In this document: positions 56,612 to 63,683 of the stretch, in pieces
How the letters are laid out: each line of letters begins with the position of its first letter
How positions within the stretch are numbered: position 1 is the stretch's first letter
DNA from: Ga0077548 sp035440445
Lineage (GTDB): Bacteria > Pseudomonadota > Alphaproteobacteria > Rhizobiales > Xanthobacteraceae
Reading direction: 5' to 3'
Length of the DNA: 64,000 bases
Assembly: GCA_035440445.1 (NCBI GenBank)
Contig: DAORMJ010000006.1
Coordinates: forward strand, 1 to 64,000
Translations under genes and position numbers: made by a program
Notes under the pieces: generated by a model
The model's database searches: none
The model's input: only the letters and a program-made list of their open reading frames with translations
Told to the model about the DNA's origin: nothing

Positions 56612-57499
56612 TTGTTAAAGTTCGATTCCGAGTGGCGGTTTGAATCGCCCGGCGAAATTTCCACAGGCTTCTTCCGCGAAGCACAGCAGCAAATCGGCAT
56701 CATCGCCGGGCAAGCTCAGATGGAGCGGCAAAGGATTTTCGAGCATTTCAAAGCCTTCTTTGCTGGCGCTGCGGGGAGCACCGCGAGTTGGAGTTCTAGC
56801 GCTTCGTGGGCGCAGACGGACATGAACGCTACAATGGAGGAAGCCGCGAAGAACGCGCCGCTGTTCATCGAAGCTTATCTTGGCGCTTGCGAAGCGCTGA
56901 GAGAGAAGCATCCGCACTATGCGATCCCGGATGTTGCGCAAATTAATCGCTCCCTCTCAACACATCAAACCGGCTATCAGATTGTAGGCGATACGCTGCA
57001 GTCGACAAACCCGCACGTTGCAATCCCCGTTCCTCTGCCGGTCAAGTCGCTAGATGACGAAGCGCAAGCGGTCATCACAGAGAGCCTGCAGAAGGCAGAG
57101 CAACTATTATTGCAAGGCGATTATCGGCAAGCCGTGCAAGAGAGCCTTTGGTTGCTTGAAACTGTTTCGACTGCGTTTCAGGGGATGAATACGGGCTCCG
57201 GCACCGTGGAGGGAAAATACTTTAATAGGATCGCCGCTGACCTACAGAAACACAGCAAGGGCACCGCCCTAGATCGTGTCTTGGAATGGATTAAAACGCT
57301 GCATGGATTTCTGTCTTCGCCAACAGGTGGCGGAGTACGGCACGGTACTAAGCTAAGTGCTGCCGTAAAGATTGATCGCGAGGAAGCTCGCCTCTATTGC
57401 AATCTTATCCGAAGCTACATCACATTTCTAATGGCGGAGCATGATCGCCTGAAACGCGCTCGAGTTATTCCTACCAACGGTCCCGGCGACAATAGCTAG
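56612..57499 (+). CDS. Abi_C/HEPN-like protein, possible abortive-infection factor
   Basis: A 295-residue protein. N-terminal helical half is unrecognised. The C-terminal 130 residues (AVQESLWLLETVSTAFQGMN, ALDRVLEWIKTLHGFLSSPT, GGGVRHGTK with R243-H244-G245, then LYCNLIRSYITFLMAEHD) follow the Abi_C/HEPN layout, where an RxxxH or RNxHG site is the RNase centre. Here the motif is RHG, shorter than classical. TTG start at 56612 with AGAGGCG upstream. Divergent in composition from chromosome. Confidence 0.6.
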   Translation: MLKFDSEWRFESPGEISTGFFREAQQQIGIIAGQAQMERQRIFEHFKAFFAGAAGSTASWSSSASWAQTDMNATMEEAAKNAPLFIEAYLGACEALREKHPHYAIPDVAQINRSLSTHQTGYQIVGDTLQSTNPHVAIPVPLPVKSLDDEAQAVITESLQKAEQLLLQGDYRQAVQESLWLLETVSTAFQGMNTGSGTVEGKYFNRIAADLQKHSKGTALDRVLEWIKTLHGFLSSPTGGGVRHGTKLSAAVKIDREEARLYCNLIRSYITFLMAEHDRLKRARVIPTNGPGDNS

Positions 57500-57526
57500 C
57501 TCTTTGGCGCACGATCGACCATGCGC

Positions 57527-57694
57527 TTAATGTGATCCAGCGGCCTTCCGAGGATTTCCTTCGCCGCCGAGAACAAGTAGCGCTTTTCCATCGACTGAAT
57601 TTTGCTGGAGCGCTTTCGGAATAATATGCGAGTCAACAAATTTGCCTTCGTTGCCCGTCAGCAAGCACTTGTCAGCCAAAGCTCGCCCCCTCAT
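57527..57694 (-). CDS. Short HNH-like fragment, possibly a truncated gene
   Basis: A 55-residue frame, MRGRALADKCLLTGNEGKFV then DSHIIPKALQQ: the start of a family of HNH-related proteins beginning C..TG..G.FV.SHIIPKAL. It stops after GNPRKAAGSH, too early for a nuclease. Another frame across 57513-57650 (MEKRYLFSAAKEILGRPLDH) also looks coding, so a frameshift is possible. Overlaps the SRAP stop by 23 bp. Confidence 0.35.
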   Translation of the reverse strand: MRGRALADKCLLTGNEGKFVDSHIIPKALQQNSVDGKALLVLGGEGNPRKAAGSH

Positions 57695-58319
57695 CTTTCT
57701 TTGGGCCTTTCGATATAACTTTCAAGAGGCCGTCAGGAAACGGCCGCTGTAACTTAAGCGCTTCGTCCATCGGTGCATTGAGCCACGTTTCGCAATCTTC
57801 TTCACGAAGAATAACCGGCATTGCTTTCGCGTGGATCGGTTTAACTGCCGCATTAGGATCGGTGGTGAGAAACGAATAAAGAAGGTGGTCGCCGATCGCT
57901 GGGTCTTTTTTTGTCCCTCGTGTACCGTTCCACGGCCGCCAAATTCCAGCAAAGAACATCACCGGCCGATCTTCGTTGAGCGCGAACCAATGAGTCTCCT
58001 TCGGTGTCCAATCGCCGTACTCACAGAATGAAGTGAACGGCACCAAGCAGCGTTGCTCCGGCTTGAGCCACGCGCGCCAGAACCCACTTTTGGTGTTTCT
58101 CACGTTTGTTACTGGCCGCGATCCCATATTCGGCGGCGGAGGAAAGCCCCAACGCATCATCTTCAACGTGCGGCCTTCGCGATCATTAGTAACAACCGGG
58201 GCCATGCCGTCTGGGAAGATCGCAGTAAGCGGCGGAAGATTGCCAGTTAGGTCACGCATTGCACGAATTAGATCGAGCAATGCTTTTTGCGTCTTCGTCA
58301 TCGAATAGAGGTTGCACAT
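57672..58319 (-). CDS. SOS response-associated peptidase family (SRAP, YedK/HMCES)
   Basis: A 215-residue SRAP protein. The catalytic Cys2 follows the initiator (MCNLYSMTK); PVTNVRNTKSGFWRAWLKPE, RCLVPFTSFCEYGDW with Glu, and the active-site His in PIHAKAMPVIL. It cross-links to abasic sites in single-stranded DNA. Start 58319 overlaps the stop of a small membrane-protein gene (TGATG). SRAP genes are frequent in phage-like islands. Confidence 0.92.
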   Translation of the reverse strand: MCNLYSMTKTQKALLDLIRAMRDLTGNLPPLTAIFPDGMAPVVTNDREGRTLKMMRWGFPPPPNMGSRPVTNVRNTKSGFWRAWLKPEQRCLVPFTSFCEYGDWTPKETHWFALNEDRPVMFFAGIWRPWNGTRGTKKDPAIGDHLLYSFLTTDPNAAVKPIHAKAMPVILREEDCETWLNAPMDEALKLQRPFPDGLLKVISKGPKKDEGASFG

Positions 58320-58498
58320 CACCAGAGCCCAAAAATGGGTCCAACATAATAGACGCCAGCACCAGCACTTAAGACGTACATGGCGCGCCGCACCGTTGAG
58401 AATAGCTCTACACCGGCAGTTAGAATTGTAAGCCAAACAATGGCGAAACGCCCTTCGGCTTTACTGCCGCGGAATTCCATTCGCTCTTTCGGTCGCAT
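58319..58498 (-). CDS. 59-residue membrane protein translationally coupled to SRAP
   Basis: MRPKERMEFRGSKAEGRFAI then VWLTILTAGVELFSTVRRAM and VLSAGAGVYYVGPIFGLW-stop. Basic N-terminus, one or two hydrophobic segments. GGAGG seven bases before ATG 58498 is a strong ribosome site, and the stop shares one base with the SRAP start. Unknown; too short for usual gene finders. Confidence 0.6.
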   Translation of the reverse strand: MRPKERMEFRGSKAEGRFAIVWLTILTAGVELFSTVRRAMYVLSAGAGVYYVGPIFGLW

Positions 58499-58521
58499 CG
58501 CGATCCCTCCAATTGGAGCGC

Positions 58522-58579
58522 GTCGAAAATAAAGCCTCCCTAGAGCGGTAACCCGTGCGGCGCGAGTTTTATTTTCGAC
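58522..58579. repeat. Inverted repeat with 12-bp arms
   Basis: GTCGAAAATAAA (58522-58533) and TTTATTTTCGAC (58568-58579), 34 bases between. In the gap upstream of the SRAP pair; possible operator or hairpin. Confidence 0.5.
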
Positions 58580-58658
58580 TCTCAGATCAGAGGGTAAGGC
58601 CGTTGAGAGGGCGTTAAATGCGGCGTTTCATTAGGGTTTAGGTTCGGACACCCGATCC

Positions 58659-59237
58659 CTACGGCGTATTGCCGACTAACCTGAGTCGCCCATTCTGTCC
58701 CCACTCGGCAAAGTCGATACGCAAATCTACTTCTTTGCTCCCGCACTTTCCGCAGACGAACTTGTCTTGAAGATCATCTAGACCCAAAGACCCGTCAAAC
58801 TTATCGCCGAAAACGTGGGCTTGATGCTTACACTTCGGAGCGAGGCAATGGACGTAAAAGTCATACCAACGATGGAGCTCTCGAATTTCTGCTAGTGTTA
58901 TCGTGCGGCGCTTGGGTTTTCGCTCATAGTAAGTAGTGAACGGTTCGCGCTTCGGCATAGTGCCCGGCGGCGCGTCTGGCTCGCGCTTCGATCCCAAATC
59001 GTAAAATCGAGCAGCACATGGCTTACGATCAAGATAACGGCCTTTGCCGCGCCGGTTCTCAGGGTTCCGTCCACACGTTGGGTAGGTCAAATCTTTGAGC
59101 ATTTCATAGAGCGGATAGTTCACACCGAACTTCTCTACGAGCCGCGCGAGCCGGTAGCCGCCGCTGCGATTGCAGTCATCGCAGCGAATCCGCACAAGAA
59201 CATACGGATAGTTCAAAAGTGTGGGCTCGCCTTCCAT
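58659..59237 (-). CDS. Cys-rich zinc-ribbon-like hypothetical protein
   Basis: A 192-residue protein with Cys pairs CDDC (about 20), CGRN, CLAPKC and FVCGKCGSKEVDLRIDF. Pairs suggest one or two zinc ribbons, so it may bind nucleic acid. Central segment is Arg/Lys/Pro-rich (KREPFTTYYERKPKRRTITL). Lies 72 bp downstream of the large REase-TPR-PIN gene, same strand, and may be its partner. Confidence 0.55.
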   Translation of the reverse strand: MEGEPTLLNYPYVLVRIRCDDCNRSGGYRLARLVEKFGVNYPLYEMLKDLTYPTCGRNPENRRGKGRYLDRKPCAARFYDLGSKREPDAPPGTMPKREPFTTYYERKPKRRTITLAEIRELHRWYDFYVHCLAPKCKHQAHVFGDKFDGSLGLDDLQDKFVCGKCGSKEVDLRIDFAEWGQNGRLRLVGNTP

Positions 59238-59309
59238 TCGGAAGCCGGTTCTTTCTTTCCCCGCGATGTGATGCCCGTGGCGAAACGCTAAAGTCTAGAT
59301 CGACTTTTA

Positions 59310-62300
59310 TCAACTAGACTTGCGGAAGAGATGCCCAACAAAATGGCCCATGACCCAACGGCCAAGATATTTCTTCAATTCCGTACTCGTTCGAATTGTG
59401 TAGATGCTCGCGAGAAGATCGGCCCAGTTTTTCTGGTGTCTTAGCAATTGATGCAGAATCAAACCTGTCGCAGCTTGACGCTTAAGATCATCGAAATCCA
59501 ACTGCCAAAGAACCCTGAGAAATTCGCTTGCAACTCCTAAGTGGGAAGGAACGTCGGCTTGTTTATTTCCGATGTAAAAGCTTACCGAAGCGAACTCGAA
59601 GAGATGGGGCGTTTTGTCTGCACTCAGAACATCAAGCAGGGTACGCGCATCGACCGAGAGATGAGTATGCCGAAAACCTGACAGCCCCACGAGGCATTTA
59701 GCATACGACGCATGATCGCAAATTTTCAGCGACCGTGCGTATGAGAGTATTGGTTGGAGCCAAACGCTTTGGGAAATTTTCAGCACAGTCGCAAATTGCC
59801 GAAAATAGAGGTCGTCAGAGACCAACAGCCCCTGAACCTCTGCCGCCAAAAACGTCGCGTCCAAACTCGACTTGCCGGACGCCTCGATCAAAGTATTTGT
59901 GAGAAGATCACGTTCATTCGGCGCGTCGATTGCCACGACTTCGCAATGCTTGAGCACGTCCTCACGCGCTTGGGAGATTAGCTTCTTATGCTCCTTAATT
60001 TGCTCCACGGAAACTTCTTGTCGAGAGTATTGCCCATCGCGATAACCGATGGACATTCTAGGTTCGTCATCATCCTCTCCCAGCATTTCTGTCAGGGCAT
60101 CAATGACTGACGGCGCGACCACAACTCTCGGAAAAACACCTTTTATGATTTCCAGCGCACCAATACGGGCGGCAACCCACGCTGTATAAAGATCGAGCAC
60201 TGCCGTTTTTCCGCGCCACTCGGCTACCTTCGAAGTTGCCTCCTCTCTTTCATGCGGATTTCCGAAGCAAGCAATAATCTCGGCTCCCTCTGATCGCACG
60301 AGCTCCGCCAGACTGATCGTGCTTCTCCGCATTCGACCCGCAATAACTGCAAGCGGGTACTTATCTTTTATGTATTGGTCAGCAACGAGAGATACGCGCT
60401 CGGCGTACTTTTTCACCTTCTCCAACAAAGGAGTTAGGTCTCCAGGCTCATGCTTTATTTGAAAGAAGCCATCCGAGTTAGGGAAGCGGAGTTCAAAAAC
60501 CTCAGCTAGTTCATGCAGCGCTGCCAAATACTTATTCTTTACTTCGACGACCTTCCAGTTTTCCTCATCGCCGAGGCCAGATTTATGCGTGAATTCGGTT
60601 CCGACCGATAACCCGCGAGCCGCAACAACCAAAGGATGGTTTACTGAGACGTGCTTTTGGATTGCATCTCCATCGCCCATCACGATAAGCCCCGTAAGTT
60701 CGCGGCCACTGTTTTCTTTAAAATGAATCCACGTATCTTCATCAACGGTAGTCGCCGGGGTTAGGACACCGTTGGCATTAGGACTCAGAAGCAGACCCAG
60801 ATAGCCGAGCGAAACTTTTTCGTCGTTGGGGAATGCACGCAACGTATTGTACGCAAAATCAATCGCTTCAATTTTCCTTCCCACTTCTAGCAACTGATGC
60901 GCCAAGGTCATTTTTTCTTCAGGCGACCCACGCATGTTCTGAATTTCAAGACTTGCGAGGTCTGCTTCGATCAAAGCCCGCGAGCCTCCGGGATTATCAC
61001 GAAGAAGAACTGCATAGAGAGCCAGCCTTACGCCTAAATGTTTGGGCTTTAGAGCGATGGACTTCTCCAGCAAATCCTTTGCTTTAGATAGCTCTCCTCG
61101 CTTCGACTGAAGCAGTCCGTAAGCTTGCAGGTAGAGAAATGTATTCTTTATTTTATCGGGAAGCTGCGAGAAAAACTCCAACGCTCTTCTTCGCGTAGGG
61201 GTTTCGTTCACAAAAGCAGCCGCCAATTCGCGCAACTCTGATGAATCAGTATTCGAATCTAAATGATGATCGAGTAACGCGATGACATTTGTCCAATCTT
61301 TCTTACGAGCAGCGTGGAGCGCTACCATATACCTACTTGCTCGATGGCTTCCCTTGCTCACCTCAGAGGTCGCGAAGAGATACGCTCGCTCCGAGATGTC
61401 TGGAAACCCCATGAACATCGAAAGGTCGGCAAGAATTATATTTGAACGAATATCGTCCCCAGCGATTTCAAAAATTAGATCGAAGCTCTCTTTCTTCACG
61501 CTTGCACGATCAAGCATGAGCTTTGCGAGCGCTGACATCGTTCGGATTGGCTTTTCTTCCGAGCTGGGAATGAACTGCTTAAACTTCTCGTCAGCGAGTG
61601 TGGCGAGTTGCTCCCAATCGCCCTTCTGCGAGAAGTATTGGAAGCGCACCATGGTGGAGTCAGTACTGGGCTGAAGATTCCGCAATACTCTTTCAGCTAG
61701 GTCGGAGTCTCCTCCTTCCACGGCCGCGATAGCCACGCGAACGCCCAACACTTGATCGTTGGGCGCAACGACAAATGCCTGATGTGCGATTTCTAACGCC
61801 GTAGCGGTATCTCCCAGAAGATATAGAGCCGCGAGGAGATTCGAAGCCGCTGCCATCCCGTCATCGCGGTGTGGCGCTTCGCTGTTTCGAATTTTATCGA
61901 AACGAGAACGCAAAACTTTAGTCGCCTCAACAAGCTTGTTTCGGTCTTCTTCCGAAAACCTTCCCGTTGAGGCGAATTCCTTGTCCTTCGAAGCACGGTC
62001 AACGACAGACTCAGCGTAGTACTGGCGTATCATGTCGCTGGTGGGAAATTTTACGAAGGCTCGATACGAACTCTCCCACCATTCGGGTGTCTGATTCTTG
62101 GACCGAGTAAAGTCGATGCACGCAAGCTCAACGTCTGGATTTTCTCGCAGACTTTCGGGGATTGCGGAGATTGGATCGGGAATTCCCTCTAAACGCCGCG
62201 CAACTGCTAGAAAGTAAATTGCGGCATAGACGTTCGGGGTCGGAAGCTGAAGTTGCGCTAATCCGATATCATAAGCTTCTCGATCTAATCCCTTCAGATG

Positions 62301-63197
62301 CTTTCCGAGGATCAAATTCGCAATCGCTTTCGGTTCGCTTGGCGCGGCTTCGAAGCCTTCGATGAAGTAGTCCGCAGCTTTGTCGTGATCGCCCAACATC
62401 AAATGGCAATGCCCGATGTTGGCGAGCGTTCGAAAGCGAATCCTACCGCTTACGTTTGGCCCAAGCTCTTTGAGCAATTCTTCAAGAAGAGTTTTCGCTG
62501 TCTTGGGTTTCACCGCATTCAGAAGATCGCGATAGCTGTCAATTCGCGTCTCGAAAGCGATTTCAATTGGGTCCGTTGGAGCTGGTTCGACTGACTCATC
62601 TTTGACAACGACAGCGTGAACTTGAGTGACGGAGCTTTGAACAATGCCAATAGACGCACTCATCGTTCTGGATACGTCGGAAATCTCCGTAACTTGGGCC
62701 GACAGATTCTCAATCTGCTGCTGAAGATGCTTCGAACTTGAGGAGTGTGTCTCATCGAATGCTTCAACGGCGGCACTATGCTCTGCGATTCTTTGACAAA
62801 GCGTCTGCCAACCCCAAACGCTTATTCTTAGCGGCTTATCTTTGCTGTGTTGTTGAGTTAGTTCTAACGCCAGCGAGTCGTATTTGGCGTTGTCCGCCAC
62901 AGTCGTCCAAATAAAATACTCTGTAAGCGAAGGACGAAAATCGAGGGCCTGTGTTACCTCCGCTCGAATTTTAGACTCAGTTAAAGAGTCGACGCGCTTG
63001 CACTGAACGCCGACTAACTGTTGCGGATCGCCGTTTCGGCAACCAACGATATCAACCCCAAACTGTCGATTTCCTCGTTTGCCGTATCGCTTTGCATTTG
63101 GGTCATTGAGAATGCACCGAAGCAATACTTCGCAAGCTCGCTCGAACGCTTGTTCGTCGGCGGGCTTTCGAAATTCCGTCGCTGCGAATGCGGACAT
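59310..63197 (-). CDS. Large REase-TPR-GreAB-C-PIN-like protein, candidate defence effector
   Basis: A 1295-residue intracellular protein. (1) Residues 1-145: Mrr-like PD-(D/E)xK nuclease, with D49 in FGVDIVG and Q65-x-K67 in VGVQCKRVD. (2) 150-195: coiled coil. (3) About 215-810: helical repeats of TPR type (GHCHLMLGDHDKAADYFIEG, GLLQSKRGELSKAKDLLEKS). (4) About 850-895: GreA/B C-terminal-like segment (HPLVVAARGLSVGTEFTHKS, WKVVEVKNKYLAAL). (5) About 998-1160: PIN-like nuclease with D1002, D1113 and D1128/D1129 (TAVLDLYTAWVAAR, SLDATFLAAEVQGLLVSDDL). The layout recalls the TPR-GreAB-C-PIN conflict proteins, here with an added DNA nuclease. No membrane segment. ATG 63197. Confidence 0.75.
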   Translation of the reverse strand: MSAFAATEFRKPADEQAFERACEVLLRCILNDPNAKRYGKRGNRQFGVDIVGCRNGDPQQLVGVQCKRVDSLTESKIRAEVTQALDFRPSLTEYFIWTTVADNAKYDSLALELTQQHSKDKPLRISVWGWQTLCQRIAEHSAAVEAFDETHSSSSKHLQQQIENLSAQVTEISDVSRTMSASIGIVQSSVTQVHAVVVKDESVEPAPTDPIEIAFETRIDSYRDLLNAVKPKTAKTLLEELLKELGPNVSGRIRFRTLANIGHCHLMLGDHDKAADYFIEGFEAAPSEPKAIANLILGKHLKGLDREAYDIGLAQLQLPTPNVYAAIYFLAVARRLEGIPDPISAIPESLRENPDVELACIDFTRSKNQTPEWWESSYRAFVKFPTSDMIRQYYAESVVDRASKDKEFASTGRFSEEDRNKLVEATKVLRSRFDKIRNSEAPHRDDGMAAASNLLAALYLLGDTATALEIAHQAFVVAPNDQVLGVRVAIAAVEGGDSDLAERVLRNLQPSTDSTMVRFQYFSQKGDWEQLATLADEKFKQFIPSSEEKPIRTMSALAKLMLDRASVKKESFDLIFEIAGDDIRSNIILADLSMFMGFPDISERAYLFATSEVSKGSHRASRYMVALHAARKKDWTNVIALLDHHLDSNTDSSELRELAAAFVNETPTRRRALEFFSQLPDKIKNTFLYLQAYGLLQSKRGELSKAKDLLEKSIALKPKHLGVRLALYAVLLRDNPGGSRALIEADLASLEIQNMRGSPEEKMTLAHQLLEVGRKIEAIDFAYNTLRAFPNDEKVSLGYLGLLLSPNANGVLTPATTVDEDTWIHFKENSGRELTGLIVMGDGDAIQKHVSVNHPLVVAARGLSVGTEFTHKSGLGDEENWKVVEVKNKYLAALHELAEVFELRFPNSDGFFQIKHEPGDLTPLLEKVKKYAERVSLVADQYIKDKYPLAVIAGRMRRSTISLAELVRSEGAEIIACFGNPHEREEATSKVAEWRGKTAVLDLYTAWVAARIGALEIIKGVFPRVVVAPSVIDALTEMLGEDDDEPRMSIGYRDGQYSRQEVSVEQIKEHKKLISQAREDVLKHCEVVAIDAPNERDLLTNTLIEASGKSSLDATFLAAEVQGLLVSDDLYFRQFATVLKISQSVWLQPILSYARSLKICDHASYAKCLVGLSGFRHTHLSVDARTLLDVLSADKTPHLFEFASVSFYIGNKQADVPSHLGVASEFLRVLWQLDFDDLKRQAATGLILHQLLRHQKNWADLLASIYTIRTSTELKKYLGRWVMGHFVGHLFRKSS

Positions 63198-63402
63198 ATT
63201 CGAATCGAGTAATTTGCGAAGTTGCTAGTACTACACAGATTGCAGCGGTCATCAGTCGTTGAGGATTACCGCCAAAGGGCGCGACGTTAACCATGTTCGC
63301 GACCTGTTCAACTTCTGTGCTGCGAGAAGCAGGACAGAAATTAGGGCACGCGCGTTCGCACTCGCGCTAAACGCTGATTCTACTTGGCTTCTTGCTGGTG
63401 AA
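63198..63402. other. Intergenic, promoter side of the large nuclease gene
   Basis: About 200 bp, no convincing gene. Should hold the promoter of the gene at 59310-63197. Confidence 0.4.
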
Positions 63403-63429
63403 TGGCGGAGAGGGTGGGATTCGAACCCA
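63403..63429 (-). pseudogene. tRNA-Ser 3'-end fragment
   Basis: Minus strand TGGGTTCGAATCCCA then CCCTCTCCGCCA: T arm, acceptor and CCA of a tRNA-Ser. The rest is missing; identity stops inside the T stem. Six bases separate it from the intact tRNA-Thr. Confidence 0.75.
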
Positions 63430-63435
63430 TGGAAG

Positions 63436-63511
63436 TGGTGCCGCAAACAGGATTCGAACCTGTGACCCCGTCATTACGAATGACGTGCTCTACCAGCTGA
63501 GCTATTGCGGC
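63436..63511 (-). tRNA. tRNA-Thr(CGT), intact copy carried by the element
   Basis: A 76-nt cloverleaf: GCCGCAA/TTGCGGC acceptor, D arm AGCTCAGCTGGTAGAGC, anticodon arm CGTCA-TTCGTAA-TGACG with CGT, T loop GTTCGAATC, CCA encoded. Identical to what the two split halves would make when joined. Confidence 0.96.
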
Positions 63512-63517
63512 GTACGA

Positions 63518-63536
63518 CCCTACTAAGGCCCTACTA
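63518..63536 (+). repeat. Right arm-type repeat pair CCCTACTA
   Basis: CCCTACTA at 63518-63525 and 63529-63536, again 11 bp apart. Lies between the intact tRNA-Thr and the split 5' half. Confidence 0.6.
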
Positions 63537-63596
63537 GATTTCCGGTCCGCCAATCAAGCACTTGAATCTGCGGACAAATTTCCCACTGACCTCTTA

Positions 63597-63635
63597 ATTA
63601 CGAATGACGTGCTCTACCAGCTGAGCTATTGCGGC
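63597..63635 (-). pseudogene. tRNA-Thr(CGT) 5' half (right attachment site)
   Basis: Minus strand nt 1-39 of the tRNA, identical to 63473-63511, starting with the core ATTACGAAT. Chromosomal DNA resumes after 63635. Confidence 0.9.
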
Positions 63636-63683
63636 CCGCGAAAGTCGCGCGTGGCGCCCTGATAACGGCAAGCCCCGGGCTTT

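Larger units (their letters stand above)
50084..63635. mobile_element. Integrated genomic element in tRNA-Thr(CGT), satellite- or island-like
   Basis: Bounded by the two halves of one tRNA-Thr: 3' half at 50087-50132, 5' half at 63597-63635, sharing ATTACGAAT; joined, they give a complete 76-nt tRNA. Inside are a tyrosine recombinase, AlpA-like and primase genes, arm-type repeats near both ends, an IS3 element and defence-like cargo. Composition is visibly lower in G+C than the flanks. It carries a full tRNA-Thr near its right end. No phage structural, conjugation or capsid-hijack genes are seen, so phage-satellite-like or simple integrative element is inference. Confidence 0.88.

Noticed and set aside
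63259..63465. 68-codon plus-strand frame into the tRNA fragments
   Set aside because: Its end (GWDSNP, RKQDSNL) is the classic false peptide from tRNA 3' ends read backwards.
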